From Clostridia bacterium (GTDB lineage: Bacteria; Bacillota; Clostridia; Christensenellales; UBA1242): a DNA stretch of 40,105 nt. Every line of letters begins with the position of its first letter. Position 1 is the stretch's first letter. The stretch lies in the NCBI GenBank assembly GCA_028694075.1, contig JAQUUD010000001.1, forward strand, positions 1-40,105, given 5' to 3'. Both the position numbers and the translations under genes were made by a program. Positions 23,759-32,129 of this stretch are shown here, piece by piece. The notes beneath the pieces were generated by a model. The model saw only the letters and a list, made by a program, of their open reading frames with translations. It did no database searches and was not told where the DNA came from.

Positions 23759-25114
23759 ATGATAAGATTTAATAAAGGAATGCAAAAACTTATTGCAAGC
23801 GGGCTGGTTATTATTTTTTGTTGTATAACTTTGTTTGCAGGAATACTTGCAATATTGAGTAATACTAAAATGGGGCTAAGCGTTAATGTGTCATTTGATT
23901 CAGCGGTAACCGCCAAGGTTTATCTTGCTACAAATAGTAATACTGATATAAATTTTAAGCAACCAAATGATTCTGTTACTGCTGAAAATTTTGCAAAACC
24001 AAATTCTGCCATAATTTTTAATACATATAACATTGACACAAATGGTGGAAAAACAAAAACTTCGTTTGAGCAGTTAGGCGCTAATGAAGACTTGGGCTTA
24101 AAATGCGATGCCAACGGCGAAATGGAATTTTATGTTTATGTGGAAAATTACAGCACCACGGAAATTATTTATTATCGGGCGAATATTGACTTTGTTGGCA
24201 CGGGCGAACAAAGTGCACCTTTTAGCACAGCAACCAATCCTTTCTACGAAACTGCCGATACTGCTGTGGAAGTGAACGACCCTTCAATAAGCCTGCTAAC
24301 ATTTAAAATCAGTTCGGATAATGCCACAGGTATAACTGCAAATGCAATCAGAATTGAAATTGATTTACAAACGGAATTACCTTGGGAGTGGTTAGGTGTA
24401 ACGGGCAAATATACTTCAGGCAGTTATAACGGGCTTTATTATGTCGATTTTGGCGAATATCCACAAAGTTTATATGGAACCACACAGCCAACTGGAACAA
24501 TTTATAATTCCACTTCAGGATATTATGAGAATCTTGAAACAGGTAAAAAATATGAATTATATAGTACTAAATACTATAATGTTGAACCTGTTAGATGGCT
24601 TGTTATTGGAAATGGTAATAATTATAATAATGCTAATTTAGGATTTCCAAATATAAATTCTGATAATCTGGCATCGAATCAACTGCTTTTGTTCAGTGAA
24701 AAAATTATTGCAGGCTCTACATATGGTAGTGGGGCTAATGTTTTATGGACGAATGTAAGTTTATATAGCACCTTATCTAATATGAAAGACAAAATGTTTA
24801 GTCCGGAAACAAATTTGGGAACATTCGATGATGGTTCACAATTATCCATTTTATCTTCCACCATGCTATCTTATAAATATTCTAATTATTATTCAGGAGC
24901 ATTAGCTTTAGCATTAACTTGCACTAAAACCAGCTGGGCAACTACAATTGGCTTTGATCTTGCAGAATATTATTGGCTTAGGCGAGTACAAACATCAGCT
25001 GTTTTTTCGGGTTATACTTATACAGATGGTGCAAGATATACTACCGGAGCCGTTAGTGAAATTCGCACCACTTATGTTGCAGGTATTCGCCCGATTATTA
25101 TTTTAAATGTTTAA
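23759..25114 (+). CDS. Exported protein: SipW-type N-terminus, DUF6273 C-terminus (paralog 2)
   Basis: A 451-residue paralog of the gene at 19871. The N-terminal module is nearly superimposable (NKGMQKLIASGLVIIFCCIT, KCDANGEMEFYVYVENYSTT, YRANIDFVGTGEQSAPFST). The C-terminal DUF6273 module is more typical here (YYVDFGEYPQSLYG, EPVRWLVIGN, NQLLLFSEKII, EYYWLRRVQTS and VAGIRPIIILNV). I place the start at 23759, because GGAG lies six bases upstream and the N-terminus then aligns with the paralog. An ATG at 23747 overlaps that GGAG and is less likely. The two copies flank nifS-nifU. DUF6273 proteins are common surface proteins of gut Clostridia, with unknown ligands. Confidence 0.85.
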   Translation: MIRFNKGMQKLIASGLVIIFCCITLFAGILAILSNTKMGLSVNVSFDSAVTAKVYLATNSNTDINFKQPNDSVTAENFAKPNSAIIFNTYNIDTNGGKTKTSFEQLGANEDLGLKCDANGEMEFYVYVENYSTTEIIYYRANIDFVGTGEQSAPFSTATNPFYETADTAVEVNDPSISLLTFKISSDNATGITANAIRIEIDLQTELPWEWLGVTGKYTSGSYNGLYYVDFGEYPQSLYGTTQPTGTIYNSTSGYYENLETGKKYELYSTKYYNVEPVRWLVIGNGNNYNNANLGFPNINSDNLASNQLLLFSEKIIAGSTYGSGANVLWTNVSLYSTLSNMKDKMFSPETNLGTFDDGSQLSILSSTMLSYKYSNYYSGALALALTCTKTSWATTIGFDLAEYYWLRRVQTSAVFSGYTYTDGARYTTGAVSEIRTTYVAGIRPIIILNV

Positions 25115-25308
25115 ACATTATAATATTATGCAATTGCCAAATCCTTGCAGGATAAGAATTGTTTTTAAACAGGCTAGATTTTATTAAAAATTATTTTCGC
25201 AGGAAATTTAATAAAATCAATTATTTATAAATAACAATTTTGTAAGCGAAAATTTAAAACGGCAATCAAATTCGGTAGCATATATTGCACTTTTACATTG
25301 CAAACAAT

Positions 25309-25341
25309 AAAATAAGTTTCGACTAAGCCGAAACTTATTTT
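25309..25341. terminator. Bidirectional terminator between the DUF6273 gene and hpf
   Basis: AAAATAAGTTTCG (25309-25321) pairs perfectly with CGAAACTTATTTT (25329-25341). It lies between convergent genes, 38 bp past the hpf stop, with A and T tracts suited to either direction. A second AT-rich hairpin (25177-25188 with 25207-25218, 12 bp) lies nearer the DUF6273 gene. Confidence 0.75.
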
Positions 25342-25378
25342 GTTAATATTAAATGGCAATTTTTTTAACGCAATTCAA

Positions 25379-25909
25379 CTAAACATTACATTCAATAATG
25401 CCGAGGCGGTTGTCGTTGCGGTTATATAAGATGTTAACTTTGCCAGTTTCGACATTAAGGAACACATAAAAAGTATGCCCTACTGCTTCCATATAATCTT
25501 TTGCATCTTCAATTGTTATCGGATCCAAATTAAACACTTTCTTTTTTATTATTTCTTTGTTTATTTCTTCTGGCTTTTTATCCAGGAATAGCAAATCTGA
25601 ATAATCAATTGCAATATTTCTGAACTTATCACGCTTTTTCTCAAATTCCTTAATTACTTGTCTTTCAATTTTCGGCAAAGCAAAATCAATATTTTCATAC
25701 ATATTTTCGCCTACAACTTCCGCCCTATAAAGCAAACCTTTATTTGTTACAGTAACTTCAAGTTTGTTTGTTTTATTTTCCTGTTTGCAAACAACTCGTG
25801 CAATTCCATCTTTTCCAAAATATCTGTCCAATTTGGATATTTTCTTATTAATAATATCCCTTAATTTATCACTTATTTCATAATTTTTTTCTGTTAATTC
25901 TATTTTCAT
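25379..25909 (-). CDS. hpf: Ribosome hibernation promoting factor, long form
   Basis: A 176-residue long-form HPF, which binds the 30S decoding site and joins two ribosomes into inactive 100S dimers in resting cells. The N-terminal S30AE domain (residues 1-100) opens IELTEKNYEISDKLRDIINK with KISKLDRYFGKDG. After a linker, the C-terminal dimerisation domain (about 120-176) shows KKVFNLDPITIEDAKDYMEA, GHTFYVFLNVETGKVNILYN and RNDNRLGIIE. AGGAGAT precedes the ATG. The 5' flank runs into array 3 after only about 50 bp, so its promoter either lies in that short AT-rich strip or overlaps the repeats. Confidence 0.95.
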   Translation of the reverse strand: MKIELTEKNYEISDKLRDIINKKISKLDRYFGKDGIARVVCKQENKTNKLEVTVTNKGLLYRAEVVGENMYENIDFALPKIERQVIKEFEKKRDKFRNIAIDYSDLLFLDKKPEEINKEIIKKKVFNLDPITIEDAKDYMEAVGHTFYVFLNVETGKVNILYNRNDNRLGIIECNV

Positions 25910-25960
25910 TTTTATCTCCTATTTTTTATTTGTTTTTTTATTTATTATTTTAATTTAAGG

Positions 25961-26206
25961 TCTAACGGGCAAATCAAACGGGTCAAACGGACCGAGCGAG
26001 CGGGCGAGCCAGAGTCTAACGGGCAATTCAAACGGGTCAAACGGACCGAGCGAGCGGGCGAGCCAGAGTCTAACGGGCAATTCAAACGGGTCTAACGGAC
26101 CGAGCGAGCGGGCGAGCCAGAGTCTAACGGGCAATTCAAACGGGTCTAACGGACCGAGCGAGCGGGCGAGCCAGAGTCTAACGGGCAATTCAAACGGGTC
26201 TAACGG
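25961..26206 (+). repeat. 54-bp tandem array (array 3) between hpf and clpC
   Basis: A 54-bp unit repeats four times (25961-26014, 26015-26068, 26069-26122, 26123-26176), with a partial fifth copy to about 26206. It begins TCTAACGGGCAATTCAAACG, contains GGACCGAGCGAGCGGGCGAG, and ends CCAGAG. Copies differ at two or three positions only, such as GGTCAAACGG against GGTCTAACGG. The word family is the same as in arrays 1 and 2, with the G-rich strand on plus. The unit is a multiple of three, so the minus strand stays open with an 18-residue repeat, but there is no ribosome binding site and the composition is repeat-like. Confidence 0.92.
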
Positions 26207-26242
26207 ACAAATCAAATGAATGAATTGTTATTTATTTTCACT

Positions 26243-28684
26243 TTATTTTATTTCGCTTTCAAAAATCAGTTTTTCATTTTGGCTATCTATAATCACAATT
26301 CCTGATTTTTTTAACTCGCCTATCAAGATTTTTTCTGCAATTGTATCTTCAATTTCTTGTTGAATAAATCTTTTTAGCGGTCTTGCACCAAACTCCGGAT
26401 TTTTACAACCATTTTTTACTACTAAATTAAGTGCTTCTTCGGTTATTTTAAGTTCCAAGTCTTGCTTTCTCAATCGGATATTGATATTATTAATTAATAT
26501 TTTTGCAATTTTGGTAAGTTCGTCAGGTCCAAGCGGTTTGAACACGCAAATCACATCAATGCGGTTAATAAATTCCGGTTTAAACTTTTTCTTTAACGCA
26601 TCAAAATAAATCTGTTTAGACTTTTCAAAATCATCATCGAAACTGTTTTCATTAAACCCAAGTTCTTTATTTTTAACTAATGTTGCACCGATATTACTTG
26701 TCATAATTATTATTGAGTTGCGAAAACTTACAACTCTGCCTTGGCTGTCGGTCAATCTTCCATCATCTAAGATTTGAAGCAGTGAATTGAAAATTTCGGG
26801 GTGTGCCTTTTCAATTTCATCAAACAAGACAACTGAATATGGCTTGCGTCTAATCTGTTCGGTTAGTTGACCGCCTTCTTCATATCCCACATATCCAGGC
26901 GGTGCACCGATAAGTTTTGCAACCGAATGCCCTTCGGTATATTCGCTCATATCTAACCGAATTATATTATTTTCATCATCAAACATTGCTTCAGCAATTG
27001 CTTTTGAAAGTTCAGTTTTTCCGACACCAGTTTGCCCCATAAACAAGAATGAACCGATTGGTTTTTTGATATCTTGCAAGCCAACTCGAGATCTTCTTAT
27101 TGCCCTTGCAACTGCGTCAACTGCTTCTTCCTGCCCAATAACTCGCTTATGAATGATTTCTTCCAAATGCATAAGTTTTTCTTTTTCGCTTTCGGTTATT
27201 TTCGTAACCGGAATGCCTGTCCATTTTGAAACAACTTCGGCAATTTCATTCGCACCGATTGAGCCTGTTGATTTTTTCGTTTTCTTATTAAATTCGGCAG
27301 TTAAAACATCAAGTTCGTTTTCAAGATTTATAATTTGAGATTGCAATTTTGCTGCTTTTTCATAATTTCTTTGAATGCTTGCCTCATCTCTATTAGCAGA
27401 AAGTTGCTTGATTTTTTCTTCCTTATCCCGTATTGCAACTGGCTTTAAGTTAAAATTTACTTTTGCCTTACTGCTTGCTTCATCAATCAAATCTATTGCT
27501 TTATCCGGCAAATACCTGTCCATAATATATCTGTCAGAAAGTTGCGCCGCCGCCTCTATTGCTTCGTTTGAAATTTTGATTTTATGAAATGCTTCATAAC
27601 TATCTTTTAAACCTTTTAATATTTCCATTGTCTCTTCTACTGTTGGTGGATTTACAAAAATTGGTTGAAATCTGCGTTCTAAAGCCTTGTCTTTTTCAAT
27701 AAACTTTCGATATTCATCAGTTGTTGTTGCTCCGATTGTTTGAAGTTCGCCTCTTGCGAGATACGGCTTCAACATATCAGCGGGGCTTGTTTCGCCCTTT
27801 TCAGAGCCTGCCTGAGCAAGCGTATGAATTTCATCAATGAAAACAATGATATTTTTTTGTGCAATTATTGTTTCAATTGCGTTTTTAAGGCGTTCTTCCA
27901 TACTTCCACGATATTTTGTGCCCGCCATAAGCCCGCCGATTTCAAGAGAAAAAATGATTTTGTCCGTAAGTATCTCTGGTACATTGCCACTTACGATTGC
28001 GAGTGCCAGTCCTTCAACAACCGCTGTTTTTCCAACACCCGCTTCACCAATTAAAACCGGATTGTTTTTTGTTTTACGGCAAAGAATTTCAATTATTCTT
28101 TCAATTTCTCCTTCTCTGCCAATGACGGGGTCGATTTTGCCTTCTTTGGCTTTTAAAGTTATATCAGTTCCCATTGAAAGCAATTTTTCCGGCAAACCGC
28201 TTTTTGAATTTAATGTAGGGTTTTCTTCGCCAATTTCCTTCCTTTCGCCTTGCAAAATAATTAATATTTTTGTTTTTAAATCATTTATATTGATGTGAAA
28301 ATAACTGATTAAAAGCCTGACTGCAAAACTGTTAACACTGTTTAAAAGAGCATAAAAAATGTGTTCTGTTCCAATAAAAGAATGTCCAAGTTGCATTGCA
28401 ATTTTCTGTGCAATTCTTATCATTTCTTTAACACGGGGAGTTAATTCAACCTGCTCGCCTATTACTTCAATAAAATCAGAGTTGTCGCCAAAAATCGCTT
28501 CCAGACTTTCGGTTGTGACATTATATTCGAATAAAATTTGACAAGACGCACAATCTTCAACACAAGTCAGACCATACAAAATATGTTCAGTTCCGACCTG
28601 CAAATTGCCAAACTTTACAGCCACATCACTTGCTTTTTTTAATACTTTTTCAACATTATCAGAAAAAGAATTAAGATTGCTCAT
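26243..28684 (-). CDS. clpC: ClpC-type AAA+ protease chaperone
   Basis: An 813-residue hexameric unfoldase that feeds substrates to ClpP. Two Clp-N repeats (NLQVGTEHILYGL and GHSFIGTEHIFYALL, residues about 5-140) are followed by AAA-1 (Walker A GEAGVGKT near 211, Walker B IIVFIDEIHTL). A short UVR-like coil follows (RNYEKAAKLQSQIINLENEL), instead of the long ClpB middle domain, then AAA-2 (GQTGVGKTELSKAIAEAMF near 545, VVLFDEIEKAHPE). ELGFNEN carries a ClpP-binding LGF-type loop. The start at 28684 has AAGGAGA. CtsR, McsA and McsB genes are not next to it, unlike the Bacillus operon. Confidence 0.94.
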   Translation of the reverse strand: MSNLNSFSDNVEKVLKKASDVAVKFGNLQVGTEHILYGLTCVEDCASCQILFEYNVTTESLEAIFGDNSDFIEVIGEQVELTPRVKEMIRIAQKIAMQLGHSFIGTEHIFYALLNSVNSFAVRLLISYFHININDLKTKILIILQGERKEIGEENPTLNSKSGLPEKLLSMGTDITLKAKEGKIDPVIGREGEIERIIEILCRKTKNNPVLIGEAGVGKTAVVEGLALAIVSGNVPEILTDKIIFSLEIGGLMAGTKYRGSMEERLKNAIETIIAQKNIIVFIDEIHTLAQAGSEKGETSPADMLKPYLARGELQTIGATTTDEYRKFIEKDKALERRFQPIFVNPPTVEETMEILKGLKDSYEAFHKIKISNEAIEAAAQLSDRYIMDRYLPDKAIDLIDEASSKAKVNFNLKPVAIRDKEEKIKQLSANRDEASIQRNYEKAAKLQSQIINLENELDVLTAEFNKKTKKSTGSIGANEIAEVVSKWTGIPVTKITESEKEKLMHLEEIIHKRVIGQEEAVDAVARAIRRSRVGLQDIKKPIGSFLFMGQTGVGKTELSKAIAEAMFDDENNIIRLDMSEYTEGHSVAKLIGAPPGYVGYEEGGQLTEQIRRKPYSVVLFDEIEKAHPEIFNSLLQILDDGRLTDSQGRVVSFRNSIIIMTSNIGATLVKNKELGFNENSFDDDFEKSKQIYFDALKKKFKPEFINRIDVICVFKPLGPDELTKIAKILINNINIRLRKQDLELKITEEALNLVVKNGCKNPEFGARPLKRFIQQEIEDTIAEKILIGELKKSGIVIIDSQNEKLIFESEIK

Positions 28685-28843
28685 AAGTTCTCCTTTCATT
28701 TAGTATTTTAATAGTAATACAATTTTTTGTCAATCAAATTTAAGAATAATTTATAAATATTTAAATTTATTAACTTTAGATTATTATAAAGATAATGAAT
28801 TATATTATCTTAATAAAATTGTAAAATTTGCTTTTGGTTATTC

Positions 28844-30097
28844 TTAACTCAATATTCTTTTTTTAATTCTTTGACAGTGAGCAAAAATGTCTTTTGGTTT
28901 TTCATAAATATCAAATTTGCCTTTTTCATAAATTATTTTTCCGTTTATCATTGTTAAATATACGTCACTTGATTTCGCTGAATAAACTAAATTTGATATT
29001 AAATTATGATGCGGAGCGTGATGCGGTTTGTTGATATTTAAAATAATTAAGTCAGCCAAATAACCCGCTTTGATTTCCCCGAGATTTTCAAAGCCAAGTG
29101 CTTTTGCGCCATTTTTTGTTGCCATATTAACCACTTCTTCTGCTTTTAAAATTTCTGCATTATAAAGAAGCGCCTTATTCAGTGTTGCCGTTAAAAACAT
29201 TTCTTTGAACATATCATAACTGTTGTTGCTATATGCACCGTCAGTGCCAAGTGCAATATTTAAGCCTGCATTTTGCATTGCATAAATCGGAGCAATTCCG
29301 CTGGCAAGTTTTAAGTTGCTGGACGGGCAAGAAACAACATTTACATTATAATCTGCCAAAATTTTCAAATCATCTTTATCGGAATGCACACAGTGATAAA
29401 CTGTGCATTCTCTATCCAAAAATCCCAAATATTCTAAATATTCAACTGGCGATTTATTGTGTTTAACAGTGCAATCGCCAACCTCTTTCAATGTTTCAGA
29501 TAAGTGCGTGCTAACTGGCAAATTCTTTTGCCGTGAAAAACTAATCAAGTCGTCGAAATTGTTTTGGTGCGTTCCATAAATTGAGTGAGCAAAACAAACA
29601 GCTTTGAACCCATTTTTTGTAATATCACTAAATTGTTCATCTAAATTTTCAACTTTTTTCTGGTTTACATTCGGATATCCAAATGAAATTCTTGCTCTCA
29701 ATCCTGCGTTTTTATAAGCAGACATTATCGGCTTATAATGTGCATAATTTTCTTCTATGGCTGTGATACCCGCCTGGGCATATTCCATAACGCCGAGCAT
29801 TGTCGTCCAATATATGTCATCAGGAGTTAATTTTCTCTCAAGCGGAATAATTTTTTCAAGCCAGTTATGAAGTGGCAGGTCATCTGCAAAACCACGCAAA
29901 ATTGTTGAGGGAGTATGTGCGTGTGCGTTCACGAAACCACTCATTAAAAGATTTCCCTTAACATTAATTTTTCTGTCTGCATTAAATTCAGGCGGATTTT
30001 TGCCAACATAAAAAATCTTGTCATTATTAATTAAAACATCACCCTTTATAATTTCACCATTTTGCAAAATCTGTGCGTTATAAAACCAAATTTTCAT
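28844..30097 (-). CDS. mtaD: Amidohydrolase, MtaD/SAH-deaminase type
   Basis: A 417-residue zinc-dependent amidohydrolase close to 5-methylthioadenosine/S-adenosylhomocysteine deaminases, which remove the amino group from adenosine-type substrates. Metal ligands are visible: SGFVNAHAHTPSTILRGFAD (residues about 54-73), VSTHLSETLKE, TVYHCVHSDKDD, and ALGTDGAYSNN with the metal-binding Asp. The end matches the family (GFENLGEIKAGYLADLIIL then HHAPHHN). AAAAGG precedes the ATG. It is a single gene with AT-rich flanks. The exact substrate cannot be fixed from sequence; related guanine or chlorohydrolase enzymes are alternatives. Confidence 0.88.
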   Translation of the reverse strand: MKIWFYNAQILQNGEIIKGDVLINNDKIFYVGKNPPEFNADRKINVKGNLLMSGFVNAHAHTPSTILRGFADDLPLHNWLEKIIPLERKLTPDDIYWTTMLGVMEYAQAGITAIEENYAHYKPIMSAYKNAGLRARISFGYPNVNQKKVENLDEQFSDITKNGFKAVCFAHSIYGTHQNNFDDLISFSRQKNLPVSTHLSETLKEVGDCTVKHNKSPVEYLEYLGFLDRECTVYHCVHSDKDDLKILADYNVNVVSCPSSNLKLASGIAPIYAMQNAGLNIALGTDGAYSNNSYDMFKEMFLTATLNKALLYNAEILKAEEVVNMATKNGAKALGFENLGEIKAGYLADLIILNINKPHHAPHHNLISNLVYSAKSSDVYLTMINGKIIYEKGKFDIYEKPKDIFAHCQRIKKRILS

Positions 30098-30277
30098 AAT
30101 TATTACCTTTTTAATATTAATTTATTTATATTTAGTAATTTTTCTTTTATTTTATTAATTAATTTAATATTTTTATTAATTTTTTTTAATTTATCTGTAT
30201 TTTTTTATTAATTTTCTATATTTATTTTTATATTTTTGATTTTTTGTGTATTTATTTTTTAATAATTTTAAGTTTTA

Positions 30278-30631
30278 TCAATAAATAATTACCACAGCCG
30301 TTGCAACGCTTTTTATGTGGGAAATGCTTATTTCAATGTTACTCTCACTCAGTTTTGCTAAAATTTTTTCTGCGTTGCCTGTTAAATTGACAAATGCCTT
30401 GCCTGTTTTCAAATGCAGAACTTCAATGTTCAGCGGATTAATTTCATAAATGCCAACGCTCAATGCTTTCATAATTGCTTCTTTAGTGCAAAAAATTCCA
30501 GCAAACCGCTCAGCATAACTTTTATATTTTTTTGAATATAAAATTTCTTTTTCTGTAAAGATTTTTTGATAAAAAGTTTTGTTTTTATTCGCAAATCTTT
30601 CCACTTCAACAATGTCCGTTCCGACTCTCAT
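30278..30631 (-). CDS. acpS: Holo-[acyl-carrier-protein] synthase
   Basis: A 117-residue enzyme that transfers phosphopantetheine from CoA to a serine of acyl carrier protein. Diagnostic motifs are MRVGTDIVEVERF (Mg-binding Asp), FTEKEILYSKKY, and ERFAGIFCTKEAIMKAL (Glu and Lys of the active site). LSESNIEISISHIKSVATAV follows near the C-terminus. Length is normal for the AcpS type. GGAGAG lies directly upstream of the ATG. It sits alone in a run of minus-strand housekeeping genes (mtaD-acpS-recX-yigZ), with gaps of 130-180 bp that are mostly T-rich. Confidence 0.96.
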   Translation of the reverse strand: MRVGTDIVEVERFANKNKTFYQKIFTEKEILYSKKYKSYAERFAGIFCTKEAIMKALSVGIYEINPLNIEVLHLKTGKAFVNLTGNAEKILAKLSESNIEISISHIKSVATAVVIIY

Positions 30632-30764
30632 TTACTCTCCATCTAAGAAACAACTTTTTTGAAAAAATAATTTTTCCCGTTTTTATTTCATTTTAAATTT
30701 TTTGTTTTTTTGTTTATCATTTTTAAATTTGTGATAGTGCTCGTTTCCATTAATTTTTACAATT

Positions 30765-31370
30765 TTATTTTTTAAGCACTTCATTTATAGCAAAATTAAT
30801 TTCATCATAATCAAAGCCTTTGCTAGCAAGATGACGAAACAACTTTTCTTTAAGTTTCAAATCATTATCTTTATTTTTGATAAACTTTCTTGCAAGGTTC
30901 AAAACATCATCTTGTTGATTTTCAATCATTTCTGATAAGGTTTTTTTTATGATTTCATCACTTACGCCTTTTAATTTCAATTCATATTCAATTGCTTTTT
31001 TGCCCTTTGTTTTTTTCTTTGCATTTATAAAATTTTTTGCATAAAATTCATCATTTAAATAATTGAATTCTTTTAGTTTTTGCAAGCAATAATTAATAGT
31101 GTCTTCTGAATAGGTTTTGATTTTTAAATAATCCGCAAGTTCTTTTTCAGTTTTTGAAAACAAACTTAATAGTTTTAGTGCGCCGTTTAATGCTAGTTTT
31201 TTCTCCCCTTCCATCAAAACGGCATTTAAAAATTCCTGTTCATATTCCTCTTGCTTATTTAATTTATAGGTGATGATTGTTTCATCATAAAGAATTGCCC
31301 AAAATTCATCATCAATAAAAACTTTATATTTTGACGATTTTCCTATTTTTTTAAAGTCAGTTATTCGCAT
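30765..31370 (-). CDS. recX: Regulatory protein RecX
   Basis: A 201-residue protein that binds RecA filaments and limits their activity. It is made of repeated three-helix units: ALKLLSLFSKTEKELADYLK, INYCLQKLKEFNYLNDEFYA with KNFINAKKKTKGKKAIEYEL, and GVSDEIIKKTLSEMI, then KLKEKLFRHLASKGFDYDEI near the end. These strings match RecX motifs (R/KxxSxxEL, LxxxGYLDDxxFA, G-KGxxxIxxEL). Some Firmicute RecX proteins carry an N-terminal extension like the one here (residues 1-55). AAAGGT lies upstream of the ATG. recA is not in the window. Confidence 0.93.
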   Translation of the reverse strand: MRITDFKKIGKSSKYKVFIDDEFWAILYDETIITYKLNKQEEYEQEFLNAVLMEGEKKLALNGALKLLSLFSKTEKELADYLKIKTYSEDTINYCLQKLKEFNYLNDEFYAKNFINAKKKTKGKKAIEYELKLKGVSDEIIKKTLSEMIENQQDDVLNLARKFIKNKDNDLKLKEKLFRHLASKGFDYDEINFAINEVLKK

Positions 31371-31512
31371 TTTTTACCTTTGAGAAACTATATTTAAATA
31401 TATTTATAAATTTATTACTTAACAATTTGCTAATATTTAATTAGTCTTTTTAGAATTTTTTATATTTTTACTTTTTTTGTAATTTTTTAATTATTTAAAG
31501 TTTTTTGCAATT

Positions 31513-31881
31513 TTAAGTATTTGCATCTTTGAAATTAAGCAGTGCTCCGCTTGTGCATTTGGAATACATTCGAGTTAAGTTTCCAGCACCTAATTTCACG
31601 CCCCCGAAATATCTTACAACAAAAGCCACGATGTTCGATTTATTTTGTTTGTGCAAAACATTTAAAATTGGCTTTCCTGCTGTTCCGCTAGGTTCTTTGT
31701 CATCAAAGCACTTTTCAAGATTTGGCGAACTTAATATGTAAGCATAACATATATGCGTTGCTTTTTTATGTTCAATTTTCAACTGCTCCAAATAATTTTT
31801 TATTTGGCTGACACTTTCAACCTTAAACACAAATCCTAAAAACCTTGATTTTTTATTCTCAATTTCACAATTTATTTGCAT
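31513..31881 (-). CDS. yigZ: YigZ/IMPACT-family protein, N-terminal domain only
   Basis: A 122-residue protein with the conserved IMPACT/UPF0029 domain: ENKKSRFLGFVFKVESVSQI, KKATHICYAYIL, DDKEPSGTAGKPILNVL and NIVAFVVRYFGGVKLGAGNL. Bacterial YigZ proteins are normally about 200 residues, with a C-terminal DUF1949 domain. Here the chain stops right after LTRMYSKCTSGALLNF, and no remnant is visible in the AT-rich DNA downstream. It may be a naturally single-domain form or a truncation fixed long ago. Upstream there is only a weak GGAA. The role is unknown; the eukaryotic homologue acts in translation control. Confidence 0.87.
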   Translation of the reverse strand: MQINCEIENKKSRFLGFVFKVESVSQIKNYLEQLKIEHKKATHICYAYILSSPNLEKCFDDKEPSGTAGKPILNVLHKQNKSNIVAFVVRYFGGVKLGAGNLTRMYSKCTSGALLNFKDANT

Positions 31882-32066
31882 TAAATTCCATTTCTTTTAA
31901 TTTTTTAATTAATTTTTATTATTTTTCATTTTTCTAATTGATTTTTTGTATTTTTTTCGAGTTTATTTTTTATTTTTTTATAATTTATTTTAAATTTTTC
32001 CCCTTTTAAATAATTGCTATATCTTATTCTAACTTATAACAGTTATAAAAATCAAGCGAAAATCAT

Positions 32067-32095
32067 TTGATTTATATTTTAATTTTTGGTAGAAT
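32067..32095 (+). promoter_or_regulatory. Promoter of the Fe-S scaffold/GGGtGRT operon
   Basis: TTGATT (32067-32072) and TAGAAT (32090-32095) are 17 bp apart, giving a leader of about 30 nt before the ATG at 32130. Confidence 0.6.
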
Positions 32096-32129
32096 GAATA
32101 TATGCAAATTGTTTATAGGAGTTTAATTA

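Noticed and set aside
25177..25253. A further four-stem element after the second DUF6273 gene
   Set aside because: There is a 12-bp AT-rich hairpin (25177-25188 with 25207-25218) and ATTTTCGC/GCGAAAAT arms, but these overlap and compete rather than nest, so the architecture does not match.
25955..26215. Minus-strand frame with an 18-residue repeat through array 3
   Set aside because: The 54-bp unit keeps the frame open, but the DNA belongs to a repeat family that is non-coding elsewhere and has no start signals.
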